DNA of 64,000 nucleotides from Seleniivibrio woodruffii. Lineage in GTDB: Bacteria > Chrysiogenota > Deferribacteres > Deferribacterales > Geovibrionaceae. The DNA is taken from assembly GCF_004339245.1 (NCBI RefSeq), contig NZ_SMGG01000007.1, forward strand, positions 1-64,000. The letters are read 5' to 3'. Both the position numbers and the translations under genes were made by a program. Positions 28,014 through 36,923 of the stretch are shown here, in pieces; positions within the stretch are counted from its first letter, which is position 1, and every line of letters begins with the position of its first letter. The notes beneath the pieces are model-generated. The model was not told where the DNA came from. It saw only the letters and a program-made list of their open reading frames with translations, and ran no database searches.

Positions 28014-28976
28014 ATGAATAAAATTAAACTTGCCATAACAACGGGCGACCCCGCAGGAATAGGTGCGGAGATAGCCTGTAAATTCGCAGAAAGCCTTTCA
28101 GGAAGCGAAGAATACGAAATAATCCTTGTGTCCTATGAGCACATCATCAGGCATACATTCGAAAAACTCCTTAAAAGACCAATACCTCAGCTGACCATTG
28201 CCGAGCCGGACGAGAAGCTCGGATTTGATATGGAATACGGCGTCATTAAGCCGGAATACGGCAAAGCATCCATGCTTTTCGTTGAAAAAGCTGTAAAGAT
28301 GGTGAGAAACGGTGAAGCAGACGCACTGGTCACCTGCCCCATCAACAAAGCGGCCATAAAGGCCGGAGGATACGATTTCCCCGGGCACACCGAGTTTCTG
28401 GGACATCTGACAAAATGCCGCAACTTCTCCATGCTGATGGTCGGCAATAAAGTTCGCTGTGTTCTCGCCACAACCCACGTTCCCATGGAGAATCTGGTTG
28501 AGAAACTGGACGAAAAGGCGGTTATGAACGCAATTCTGAATGCAAACTCCGCCGGACAGTTCTTCTGTGGCAAACGTCAGCCGAAAATTGCAGTATGCGG
28601 ACTGAACCCCCATGCCGGCGATAACGGAGCACTGGGTGATGAGGAGATAACCCTTATCAGCCCCGTGATAGAAATTGCACAGGCGGAAGGCATCGACGTT
28701 GAAGGCCCTTTCCCTGCGGATTCTCTGTTTGTTAAGGCGGCAAAAGGGGACTATGACTTCGTTGTGGTGATGTACCACGATCAGGGGCTTATCCCTGTTA
28801 AGATGGAATCTTTCGGCAACGCCGTGAACGTGACGCTGAATCTGCCTATAATCAGAACCTCCGTCGACCACGGAACAGCCTTCGACATAGCAGGAAAAGG
28901 CATAGCCTCCTGCACAAGTATTAAAAGAGCCTCCGAAGTGGCGGCGGAAATGGTGAAAAATGCTCGACTTGCTTGA
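28014..28976 (+). CDS. pdxA: 4-hydroxythreonine-4-phosphate dehydrogenase
   Basis: PdxA oxidises 4-phosphohydroxy-L-threonine in the DXP-dependent vitamin B6 pathway. The 320-residue protein begins with the family's TTGDPAGIGAEI, and has the metal-binding histidines in FPGHTEFLGH, NPHAGDNGALG and VDHGTAFDIAG, plus YHDQGLIPVK. Length is normal. It opens a plus-strand run, overlapping rsmA by 17 bases, an arrangement (pdxA-rsmA) seen in many Gram-negatives. Confidence 0.96.
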   Translation: MNKIKLAITTGDPAGIGAEIACKFAESLSGSEEYEIILVSYEHIIRHTFEKLLKRPIPQLTIAEPDEKLGFDMEYGVIKPEYGKASMLFVEKAVKMVRNGEADALVTCPINKAAIKAGGYDFPGHTEFLGHLTKCRNFSMLMVGNKVRCVLATTHVPMENLVEKLDEKAVMNAILNANSAGQFFCGKRQPKIAVCGLNPHAGDNGALGDEEITLISPVIEIAQAEGIDVEGPFPADSLFVKAAKGDYDFVVVMYHDQGLIPVKMESFGNAVNVTLNLPIIRTSVDHGTAFDIAGKGIASCTSIKRASEVAAEMVKNARLA

Positions 28977-29763
28977 AATATATAAAAATGAATTCGGATT
29001 TACCAAGAAGAAGTTCGGTCAGCACTTCCTGACCAGCAGACATACCATTGAGGACATAGCGAACTCTCTGGCCTCTGCCGAGTGCAAAAACGTGGTGGAA
29101 ATAGGCCCTGGATGCGGTGTGCTCACCATCGCCATGCTTGAAAAAGGTGTAGCCGTTACCTCTGTTGAAATTGACGAGGATCTGGCAAAATTCCTGCCCC
29201 GCTACCTGTTCATTTACCCTAAATTCAAGCTGATACACTCCGACTTCATGCTGATAGAGGAATCACAACTCCCCGAAGGCAAGATAGCCTTTGCGGGCAA
29301 CCTGCCGTACAACGTTTCCGTCGATATACTGATGCACTGCGTTAAGTTCTTCCATCGCATGGAGAAAATGACCTTCATGTTCCAGAAGGAGGTGGCAGAC
29401 AGGATAAACGCCAAACCCAACTGCAAGGAATATTCATCATTATCTGTTATTTCATCCTACTTCTTCACCATGAAAAAGCTGAAAGAGATATCAGGCGGGC
29501 AGTTCTGGCCTAACACCAAGGTTCGCTCCACTGTACTTGAGTTCTATCCCCGTGAGAGATACTTTGAGCCGGAGCGGGAAAAACGGTTCCTCGATATGGT
29601 TCGCCAGTCTTTTGTTCTTAAGCGCAAGACACTGAAAAACAACCTGAAATCCATCCCCGACATAGACGGGATACTGGACAGGGCAGGACTGGCACAGAAC
29701 ATCAGAGGCGAGCAGATGACCGTTGCAGACTTCATCCGACTTTTTGAGGCAGCAGATGTATAA
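28960..29763 (+). CDS. rsmA: 16S rRNA (adenine1518/1519-N6)-dimethyltransferase
   Basis: RsmA (KsgA) dimethylates two adenines in the 3' hairpin of 16S rRNA during 30S maturation. The 267-residue protein has KKFGQHFLTS near residue 17, the SAM motif EIGPGCGVLTIAML, and the catalytic AGNLPYNVS (NLPY) near residue 110, then FMFQKEVADRI. The start lies within pdxA. Full length. Confidence 0.95.
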   Translation: MLDLLEIYKNEFGFTKKKFGQHFLTSRHTIEDIANSLASAECKNVVEIGPGCGVLTIAMLEKGVAVTSVEIDEDLAKFLPRYLFIYPKFKLIHSDFMLIEESQLPEGKIAFAGNLPYNVSVDILMHCVKFFHRMEKMTFMFQKEVADRINAKPNCKEYSSLSVISSYFFTMKKLKEISGGQFWPNTKVRSTVLEFYPRERYFEPEREKRFLDMVRQSFVLKRKTLKNNLKSIPDIDGILDRAGLAQNIRGEQMTVADFIRLFEAADV

Positions 29764-30373
29764 TACTCCGTTCACGGAGATGTCCTTTACAGTGTTTGAC
29801 ACCGAGACCACCGGCATGTCGCCCGCAAGGGGCGCAAGACTGGTTGAGATCGCCGCAGTCAGGGTCAAGCCCGGTCTGGTGGTTGACCTTCAGGACACCT
29901 TCAGCTCACTCATAAACCCAAAGACCGATATTCCCTATCAGGCATACGCAATTCACGGCATAAACACTCGCATGGTTGCCGATAAACCCGAAGCATACCA
30001 GGTGCTTCCGCAATTTCTTGAGTTCACTGGAAACAGCATAGTCGCCGCACACAATGCCGGATTCGACTACTCATTCCTTACGCATCACCTTGAAGAGAAA
30101 GGACTTTCCACCGGACTCAGATGCATAATAGACACGGTTAAGCTGTCCCGTGCAGCTGAAAAAGGACTGAAAAGTTACTCCCTCGACAACCTTATTCATC
30201 ATTTCGACATGAAAATACCATTACCCGATTCTTATCGTCACAGAGCACTGTTTGATGCCGCCCATACGGCACTGCTCCTCTGTATCTGTTTGAAGAAACT
30301 GGCAAACGAAGACATATGCACACCTGCGCAGCTATTCACACGACACCGCCAGACATTCCATATTTTCCGGTAA
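29756..30373 (+). CDS. DEDDh 3'-5' exonuclease (DNA polymerase III epsilon-like)
   Basis: The product is 205 residues if started at ATG 29756, which has GAGG 8 bases ahead and overlaps rsmA by 8 bases; an earlier ATG at 29723 lacks a good site. It has exonuclease motif I FDTETTGMSP, motif II AHNAGFDYSFL, and motif III with HRALFDAAHTALLL, giving the D-E-D-D-H set. It could be the polymerase proofreading subunit or a related repair exonuclease; no polymerase gene is near. Confidence 0.88.
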   Translation: MYNTPFTEMSFTVFDTETTGMSPARGARLVEIAAVRVKPGLVVDLQDTFSSLINPKTDIPYQAYAIHGINTRMVADKPEAYQVLPQFLEFTGNSIVAAHNAGFDYSFLTHHLEEKGLSTGLRCIIDTVKLSRAAEKGLKSYSLDNLIHHFDMKIPLPDSYRHRALFDAAHTALLLCICLKKLANEDICTPAQLFTRHRQTFHIFR

Positions 30374-30471
30374 AAAAGAAAACATTTGCAAAAAAAACTG
30401 AACAGTTTTATTATTCAACTTTCTGATACCGGTATAATGTCGGTATAGACACACAAAAACACGGAGAAAAT

Positions 30472-31320
30472 ATGGGCATCAGAGATTTTTTACGCGATAA
30501 AGTCCAGAAAGTTACTACTCCTGACCAAAGAAAGGAGATTGACGAAAAACTGTGGCTTAAATGCAGCGGATGCGGGGAGATCAACTATCACAAAGAGGTA
30601 GCCAAAGCTCTTCAGACTTGCCCCAAGTGCGGAAAGCACTTCCCGATTTCAGCTAGGGAAAAAATAGACATAATAATAGACCCCGGTACTTTTCAGGAGA
30701 TCGACGAAAACCTGAAATCCCTCGACCCGCTCAAATTCAAAGACTCAAAAAAATACCCTGACAGAGTTAAAGCCGCTGTCAAAAAGATGAACATGAACGA
30801 TGCTTTCGTTTCGGGCATTGCCAGAGTAAACGACCGCCCCGTTCACATCGGCGGCATTGAGTTCGGCTTCCTCGGCGGAAGTATGGGCAGTGTTGTTGGT
30901 GAAAAGATCGTCAGGCTCGTTGAGAGCGCAATTGAAAAGAATACACACGTCATTACTATAAGCTGTTCAGGCGGCGCAAGAATGCAGGAGAGTATCCTCT
31001 CTCTTATGCAGATGGCAAAAACCTCTGCCGCACTGGTTAAGCTTCGCCAGAAAGGCCTCGGCCACATATCTCTGCTCACAGACCCCACAACAGGCGGCGT
31101 TACCGCAAGCTACGCAATGCTGGGCGATGTGAACATTGCCGAACCGGGCGCACTTATCTGCTTTGCAGGTCCCAGAGTTATCGAACAGACCATCCGCCAG
31201 ACGCTCCCCGAAGGTTTCCAGCGTTCCGAATTCCTTCTGGAGCACGGAATGGTTGATATGGTTCTCCACAGAGAACACTGGAAATCCGGTATTTCTCAGG
31301 TACTGGAATTTTTCGGCTGA
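30472..31320 (+). CDS. accD: acetyl-CoA carboxylase carboxyltransferase subunit beta
   Basis: AccD with AccA moves the carboxyl group from biotin to acetyl-CoA, starting fatty-acid synthesis. The 282-residue protein has a four-cysteine zinc ribbon (CSGCGE...CPKCGKHF, about 33-55) and the carboxyltransferase core with SCSGGARMQES, TDPTTGGVTASYAMLGD and GPRVIEQTIRQTLPEGFQRSEFL. A GGAG lies before its ATG, and a TATAAT-like box is at 30433-30438. It is coupled to folC by a TGATG overlap. Confidence 0.96.
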   Translation: MGIRDFLRDKVQKVTTPDQRKEIDEKLWLKCSGCGEINYHKEVAKALQTCPKCGKHFPISAREKIDIIIDPGTFQEIDENLKSLDPLKFKDSKKYPDRVKAAVKKMNMNDAFVSGIARVNDRPVHIGGIEFGFLGGSMGSVVGEKIVRLVESAIEKNTHVITISCSGGARMQESILSLMQMAKTSAALVKLRQKGLGHISLLTDPTTGGVTASYAMLGDVNIAEPGALICFAGPRVIEQTIRQTLPEGFQRSEFLLEHGMVDMVLHREHWKSGISQVLEFFG

Positions 31321-32456
31321 TGCCGTACTCTCTTTTCGAAGTCTTTTTTAAAAACAGGGGTGAGTTCAAGAATCTTGAGCTCACCCTTAAACGTATAAAG
31401 ACCGCCGCCGAATCCTACGGCATAGGCGACAACATCGCAAAAAACATCATCCACATAGCAGGAACCAACGGCAAAGGCAGCACGTCTTATTTCATAGACC
31501 AGATCCTGCGCCACCGAGGGCTTTCAACAGGGCTTTTCACCTCTCCCCACATCTCATCCGTCACCGAGAGGATAAAGCTGAACGGGGCAGATATCTCCGG
31601 CGAGGAATTCGACAGGATATTTTCCATCATCGAACCGTCAATACTAATTAACTCCCTCTCCTATTTCGAAACCCTGACTCTCATAGCCTTCTATTATTAT
31701 ATGGAGAATCAGCCGGACGCAGTCATAATTGAGACAGGACTGGGCGGCAGATTCGACTCTACAAACATTCTGGACAGAAAAATCCCCGTCATAACCAGTA
31801 TCTCAATGGATCACATGGAATATCTGGGCAATGACATTATATCTATAGCCAACGAAAAACTCGCCATAATCAAGAATAACCCATTGTTCTTTCTGGGTGC
31901 AAACACAAAAGAGGTTTCAGACCACGCCCGAAAGGAGTTTGCGGACAGAAGGATAATCCAGTCTGACTATTCGGAGACAGCCCACAGAGGATTTCAGCCT
32001 CCTTATGCGGATAATCTGCGGCTGGCCGAAGCTGTTTGCGACCATATTATAAAGGGCTCGGTTCCCGACACCCTGAAACTGCCGCCGTGCCGCATGGAGC
32101 GTTTCGGGCGATTTGTGCTCGACGGAGCCCACAACGAGGACGGCCTCAACAGGCTAATGGCAAACTACAAAGATAAAAAACCAATTGTAATATTTTCATG
32201 CACCCGTGACAGGGATGCGCAGAAGCATATCAACATCATAAAACAGGCTGCATCAGAGGTCATTCTGACGCAGATTCCGAACAATGAAAGAAGCATAGAT
32301 GTCAATGATTTAATAACAGATGCGCACAAGCGGGCGGATGTGTGGGATGCGGTCAAATTAGCCGTTGAACTTAAGCAAAATACTGATATACTCGTATGCG
32401 GTTCGCTATATCTCTGTGCGGCGGTCAGGGAAATATTGGTCAAGGGCAGCCTGTGA
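31320..32456 (+). CDS. folC: folylpolyglutamate synthase / dihydrofolate synthase
   Basis: FolC adds glutamate to dihydropteroate and to folates. The 378-residue protein has the Mur-ligase-type P-loop GTNGKGSTSYF near residue 48, TSPHISSVTERIKLNG, ETGLGGRFDSTN and the C-terminal VLDGAHNEDGL. The C-terminal domain is somewhat short compared with the usual 410-430 residues. accD-folC is a common order in Gram-negatives. Its stop overlaps the GTG start of lptD. Confidence 0.93.
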   Translation: MPYSLFEVFFKNRGEFKNLELTLKRIKTAAESYGIGDNIAKNIIHIAGTNGKGSTSYFIDQILRHRGLSTGLFTSPHISSVTERIKLNGADISGEEFDRIFSIIEPSILINSLSYFETLTLIAFYYYMENQPDAVIIETGLGGRFDSTNILDRKIPVITSISMDHMEYLGNDIISIANEKLAIIKNNPLFFLGANTKEVSDHARKEFADRRIIQSDYSETAHRGFQPPYADNLRLAEAVCDHIIKGSVPDTLKLPPCRMERFGRFVLDGAHNEDGLNRLMANYKDKKPIVIFSCTRDRDAQKHINIIKQAASEVILTQIPNNERSIDVNDLITDAHKRADVWDAVKLAVELKQNTDILVCGSLYLCAAVREILVKGSL

Positions 32457-34624
32457 AATTAATTTTTTCTATATTTATAATATGTTTGTGTATGTCTTCA
32501 TACGCAGCTGAAAATGTCACCCTTGAGGCTGACAATGTTATTTCGTCCGACAAAAACTATTACGAGGCAAAGGGCAACGTAAAGGTTTTTCAGGGGGAGA
32601 GAACTCTCACTGCGGATGAAATAAAGTATTATAAAGACAGAGGATTTCTCGAAGCTACCGGCAACGTCCGGATTATTGAGAACGGCGAAACCGTCGACTG
32701 CGACCGTCTTGAATATGACACCAACGCACAGACGGGAAAATTCTTTCAGGCTGATGCCTTCATTCAGCCCTACAACTGGTTCAAAGCCGATGAGGTTCAC
32801 AAAACAGGCAAGGACTCCTATTATCTTAAAGGAACAACCTTCACAACATGCAGCGGCGACGACCCCGCATGGACACTATCTGCGAGTTCGGCAAAAATAG
32901 ACGTTGGCGGCTATTTCTCAGGCTTCAACGTTGCGGGCTGGGCAAAGAGCGTTCCGGTGTTTTACTCACCTTATATAATATATCCCATCAAAAACGAAAG
33001 AGAGACGGGATTCCTTGTTCCCAAAGTGGGCTACAGCTCCGATCTGGGTGCGTTTATACAGCCCAAGTTCTATTATAATATTGATGTGGACAAGGACACA
33101 ACCTTCGCCGCACTGTTCAACCAGAACGACAACACTCTCTATGCGAACGAGTTCCGCATGCGCCCCAGCACAGAGAGCAGCATATACAACTATGTGGAAT
33201 ATGCGGCAAAATCCAGAAAATCACCCACCGGAGAGGCCGAGAAAACAGGGCCGAACATCGAATCCGGCAGATTTTTCATCTACAACGATTCATCAATAGC
33301 CATCACAAAAAATCTCAGACTGGACATCGACCTTGAAGCGGTATCGGACTACAGCTATCAGGACGACTACGAAGACTATAACTTCGCCAGAAACTATGAC
33401 AACGAAGACGAAAATTTCTACAACAACATACAGCTTTCCTACGGATCCAGATTCAGCGACATAACCCTTAAATACAACGACACCATGTCCTACACCGTCA
33501 CAAGCTCATACATGAAGGAGCACACATATCTAAAGCCTTCTATATCGGCTGAAAAGGACATATCGGATCTGCCCGTAAGCGTGAGGTACTATGCGGCTCA
33601 CGATGAGGTCCGGAACACCAAGTTCATATACAACTATGCAACCTCAACCGAGGAGAACCGCAAGATAGACTACTCAAGAGACCACGCAAGCCTGATGTTT
33701 TACAAGCCCGTACCTGTTTATATAGGTACGTTTACTCCCTCGGTAACAGGCTATTTAACCAAGTGGTACAACTTCGAAAGCAACTTCGACATGACAATGC
33801 CCCAGACGGACAAAGTCTCCGGACTTGCGTATCTCAATGTGGACGGCGACACCATCACCCGCAGAATGTATACCATAGACTACTCCTTTGCCATGAACGA
33901 GATATTCAGAAACTACAAAAATTTCAGACACTCGATATATAACACCCTCAGATACACCCAGACCCCCGACATAGACCAGACAAATCTGGTTGACTATATC
34001 GATCAGGACGTTATAGACGAGACCCGCAACTACTCATATTCACTGAAAAACTATTTCAAATCACACGACTGGACACTGAAACTGGAGAATATTCAGGGAT
34101 ATGAAATGACCAGACAGGACAAACGCTACGAACCACTGGTTTCTAAAGCGGAATACTCCACAATAGGCGGGTTCTACGGCTATCTTGAGCACCAGTACAA
34201 TTACTATGAGAAGGATGTCGACTTTTTCCTCACAAGGCTCAGCCTGACCTACGGAAAATTCGTCATATCCGGCCGCTTTGCATTCGACAAAGAGACCAGC
34301 GATGATAAAAACACTACCATACAGGGCAAAATAACATATACTACACCTGTATACGACCTTGCCTACACCAGAACAAGCTCCGGATGGAACAACAAGCTCT
34401 CGGCAAAGGCCGACACATCCGTCGATGACGCCCTTTCACTGCTCTACAAGAGCGAATGCTGGGAGGCAGGTGTTTCCTACATCAGAAAAACGCAGATACG
34501 CAACGTTGCAGTCAGCAATGCCAGCGACGTTGAGCATGTTATAATGCTGACCCTCGGACTGAAAGGCCTCGGCAGATACAGTTCGTCTGTTTACAGCACC
34601 ACAGAATATGAGAGCGGAGACTGA
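32453..34624 (+). CDS. lptD: LPS-assembly outer membrane protein LptD
   Basis: LptD forms the outer-membrane barrel that places LPS on the cell surface. I start it at GTG 32453, giving 723 residues beginning with a signal peptide (KLIFSIFIICLCMSSYAAE) and sharing a GTGA overlap with folC; the longer frame from 32396 would bury the signal. The N-terminal OstA/LptA-like domain has VTLEADNVISSDKNYYEAKGN, followed by the LptD barrel with YSPYIIYPIKNERETGFLVP. Conserved disulfide cysteines are mostly absent in the barrel. Confidence 0.9.
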   Translation: MKLIFSIFIICLCMSSYAAENVTLEADNVISSDKNYYEAKGNVKVFQGERTLTADEIKYYKDRGFLEATGNVRIIENGETVDCDRLEYDTNAQTGKFFQADAFIQPYNWFKADEVHKTGKDSYYLKGTTFTTCSGDDPAWTLSASSAKIDVGGYFSGFNVAGWAKSVPVFYSPYIIYPIKNERETGFLVPKVGYSSDLGAFIQPKFYYNIDVDKDTTFAALFNQNDNTLYANEFRMRPSTESSIYNYVEYAAKSRKSPTGEAEKTGPNIESGRFFIYNDSSIAITKNLRLDIDLEAVSDYSYQDDYEDYNFARNYDNEDENFYNNIQLSYGSRFSDITLKYNDTMSYTVTSSYMKEHTYLKPSISAEKDISDLPVSVRYYAAHDEVRNTKFIYNYATSTEENRKIDYSRDHASLMFYKPVPVYIGTFTPSVTGYLTKWYNFESNFDMTMPQTDKVSGLAYLNVDGDTITRRMYTIDYSFAMNEIFRNYKNFRHSIYNTLRYTQTPDIDQTNLVDYIDQDVIDETRNYSYSLKNYFKSHDWTLKLENIQGYEMTRQDKRYEPLVSKAEYSTIGGFYGYLEHQYNYYEKDVDFFLTRLSLTYGKFVISGRFAFDKETSDDKNTTIQGKITYTTPVYDLAYTRTSSGWNNKLSAKADTSVDDALSLLYKSECWEAGVSYIRKTQIRNVAVSNASDVEHVIMLTLGLKGLGRYSSSVYSTTEYESGD

Positions 34625-34628
34625 CAGA

Positions 34629-35654
34629 ATGAAGAAGCTTTTTTTAACAGCCGCAGTTGCGCTGTTTTTCGCATTTAACGCCCATGCCCTTGTCGTTAAC
34701 GGTTCTTCGACCGTTACAGTTCAGGGTGACAACATAAAACAGGCAGACCAGAACGCCAAAACAGGCGCTCTCATAAACGCCCTTTACAACTATTTCTCCA
34801 GACAGGCAGAGGAACAGGGCGGCGAGGTTCCGGAGATAACATCGGAATATTTCAAGTTCATCAGAAGCTACAAAATAGTGGACAGACGCTACAGCCACGG
34901 CACCATAACCTATTCCGTTATAGCCGACGTGGACAAACTAAGCCTTTCAGACGTCAACTATATGATAAAATCCAGAACCGATAACGCAGTATACGTTATC
35001 GATTCCGCACACGATACCTATGAAACCAACTCGGCCATAGCGAATGCACTGAAAAAGTATTCGTTCAGCACCAAAAAGCAGATGGAGTTCCTCTCCTCTG
35101 TGGCAGACAGCGCAATTCCCGATCTGGTATATTCGGCCTTCCAGAACTCAGCCGCACAATACCTTTTCGATATTAAAGCCGAAACCAGCTTCAGCGGCGG
35201 AAAATGTACGGCAACACTGAACGTTCGCATCGCCGGAAAAGCCAAGGAATACCCATCACAAAAAACATCAGGCGAGGGCACAGGCCAGTCCCAGGCATCG
35301 TGCATTGCCACTGCAATATATAATGCGATGGAACTCGCACTCTATTCCGTGCGTGAGGGAGCCATACCCGCACCCTCTCTTGACAGAGAACTGACAAAAA
35401 TAACACTCACTGCCGCAAACTATGCGAACTTCGCAACGCCCAAGAACCTTATGGAAACGCTGAAGAACAAAACCTTCATCACCTCCTACAGCATAAAAGG
35501 CTTTGCGGAAAAATCGCTGGACGTTGAAGCGGAGATATATGTTTCCCCCGATATGCTGCTTAAGAAACTGCAGGGAATTGAAAAGAACTATGGTTTCAAA
35601 GCATCTAAACTTGAGGGCGGGAATATTCTCCTTGATTTTACGCCGCAGGAGTAA
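34629..35654 (+). CDS. exported protein of unknown function
   Basis: The mature product follows a signal peptide (MKKLFLTAAVALFFAFNAHA). I chose ATG 34629, 341 residues, 4 bases after the lptD stop, over an in-frame ATG at 34608. The N-terminal segment VQGDNIKQADQNAKTGALINALYNYF resembles the start of FlgT/LPP20-like periplasmic domains, but this is a weak likeness. The position after lptD suggests an envelope role. Two cysteines near residues 200 and 230 could pair. Confidence 0.75.
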   Translation: MKKLFLTAAVALFFAFNAHALVVNGSSTVTVQGDNIKQADQNAKTGALINALYNYFSRQAEEQGGEVPEITSEYFKFIRSYKIVDRRYSHGTITYSVIADVDKLSLSDVNYMIKSRTDNAVYVIDSAHDTYETNSAIANALKKYSFSTKKQMEFLSSVADSAIPDLVYSAFQNSAAQYLFDIKAETSFSGGKCTATLNVRIAGKAKEYPSQKTSGEGTGQSQASCIATAIYNAMELALYSVREGAIPAPSLDRELTKITLTAANYANFATPKNLMETLKNKTFITSYSIKGFAEKSLDVEAEIYVSPDMLLKKLQGIEKNYGFKASKLEGGNILLDFTPQE

Positions 35655-35665
35655 TAATCTTTGTC

Positions 35666-36655
35666 ATGATAGATAGAATCTTAGAGGATATTAAGCCCCG
35701 AAGAAAAGTTCTCATCCTGACCCACAACAACCCCGACCCCGATACCATAGCGGCGGCAACAGGGCTTCGGTTCATCCTCTCCGAGCGTCTTAAAAAAAGA
35801 TGTACCGTTGCGTTCCACGGAATTGTCGGCCGAGCCGAAAACCGTGAGCTTCTCCGTATGTGCAAAATAGAGATGCACAGCTCCATGAAGCTGAATTTCG
35901 CACGCTATGACTACCTTATCGTTGTCGACACCCAGCCCAAAGCCGGAAACGTTTATATTCCCGAAGGCTTTAAGGCGGACGTTGTCATAGACCATCACAA
36001 CTACAGAAACAGCACAGCCGAAATACGCATCAACGATGTACGCCCCGATGCGGGCAGCACCAGTACCATTATCACCGAATATATGAAGCATCTGAGCATA
36101 ATCCCCGACACCGACACAGCCACAGCTCTTTACTACGGAATAAAAACCGACACAGTCGGTTCGGGACGAACCAGCACATGCACCGACAAGGCGATGATGT
36201 CATACATCTTCCCCTATATTTCACATAAAAAACTCACCAAAATAGAAAATCCGGAAGTCCCCAGATACTATTTCAAAAACCTGAAAAAGGCTGTAGAATG
36301 TTCAGAGATAATTGATAATCTGATATTCTGCGATCTGGGCGAGGTCAGAAACGCCGACCTGATAGCGGAAACGAGCGATTTTCTCCTTCGTATGAGGGAT
36401 ATAAAATGGACGTTCGTTGTCGGGCGTATAGACAACGCCGGATATTTCTCTCTCAGGTCAAAATCCATCCGCACTGCGGTGGGCAGAATGGCCATAAGCC
36501 TTGTTAAAGGCCTTGGAACCGGCGGCGGTCACATGAAATCTGCAGGAGGCCAGCTCAACCTGACCGACAGGGATTATCAGGAAGTCATCTCTATAATAAA
36601 AGAGAGACTGCTCAAGAAGATAGGAATCACGAACGCTGAAATCAAAAAGATTTGA
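35666..36655 (+). CDS. DHH-family phosphoesterase
   Basis: The 329-residue protein has the DHH module: motif I THNNPDPDTIAAA (residues 19-31), motif III with DTQP and the diagnostic DHHNYRNST near residue 110, then a DHHA1 domain with GTGGGHMKSAGG near residue 290. Related enzymes (NrnA/Orn-like, pAp phosphatases, c-di-AMP hydrolases) cleave short nucleotides using manganese. Length and architecture fit NrnA, but the substrate is not certain. Confidence 0.88.
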   Translation: MIDRILEDIKPRRKVLILTHNNPDPDTIAAATGLRFILSERLKKRCTVAFHGIVGRAENRELLRMCKIEMHSSMKLNFARYDYLIVVDTQPKAGNVYIPEGFKADVVIDHHNYRNSTAEIRINDVRPDAGSTSTIITEYMKHLSIIPDTDTATALYYGIKTDTVGSGRTSTCTDKAMMSYIFPYISHKKLTKIENPEVPRYYFKNLKKAVECSEIIDNLIFCDLGEVRNADLIAETSDFLLRMRDIKWTFVVGRIDNAGYFSLRSKSIRTAVGRMAISLVKGLGTGGGHMKSAGGQLNLTDRDYQEVISIIKERLLKKIGITNAEIKKI

Positions 36656-36679
36656 CTTGCATAAAAGGATAAGTATACT
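36652..36679 (+). promoter_or_regulatory. rubredoxin promoter
   Basis: TTGACT (36652-36657) and TATACT (36674-36679) are separated by 16 bases, overlapping the end of the preceding gene. Transcription would begin close to the strong AAGGAGG site before the rubredoxin ATG at 36700. Confidence 0.6.
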
Positions 36680-36699
36680 CTTATTAAAAGGAGGTCTAT

Positions 36700-36861
36700 A
36701 TGAAGTATATCTGTACAATCTGCGGCTGGATTTATGACCCGGCAGTTGGCGACCCCGATGGCGGAATCGATGCCGGAACGGCATTTGAAGACATCCCCGA
36801 AGACTGGGTCTGCCCCGAATGCGGCGTAGGCAAAGACAGCTTTGAGGCTTATCAGGACTAA
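36700..36861 (+). CDS. rubredoxin
   Basis: This 53-residue protein has two CxxCG iron-binding knuckles, CTICGW (residues 5-10) and CPECGV (38-43), with the usual [12 protein letters not shown] and aromatic [11 protein letters not shown]. It holds one iron and carries single electrons. The ATG follows AAAAGGAGG. A terminator comes straight after, and the next gene is a flavodiiron protein, its likely electron-transfer partner in oxygen or NO reduction. Confidence 0.97.
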   Translation: MKYICTICGWIYDPAVGDPDGGIDAGTAFEDIPEDWVCPECGVGKDSFEAYQD

Positions 36862-36867
36862 GAAATA

Positions 36868-36901
36868 AAGCCGCCGCAGCAAACATACGGCGGCTTTTTT
36901 T
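36868..36901 (+). terminator. intrinsic terminator after rubredoxin
   Basis: AAAGCCGCCG (36868-36877) and CGGCGGCTTT (36888-36897) form a 10-bp stem followed by TTTTTTT. The flavodiiron gene begins 23 bases further, so it either reads through this site or has its own start. Confidence 0.88.
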
Positions 36902-36923
36902 CACTTATTTTGCTGGAGGAAAT

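Noticed and set aside
32396-32452. Start lptD at ATG 32396
   Set aside because: It would bury the signal peptide behind 19 residues and overlap folC by 61 bases. GTG 32453 gives a standard signal peptide and GTGA overlap.
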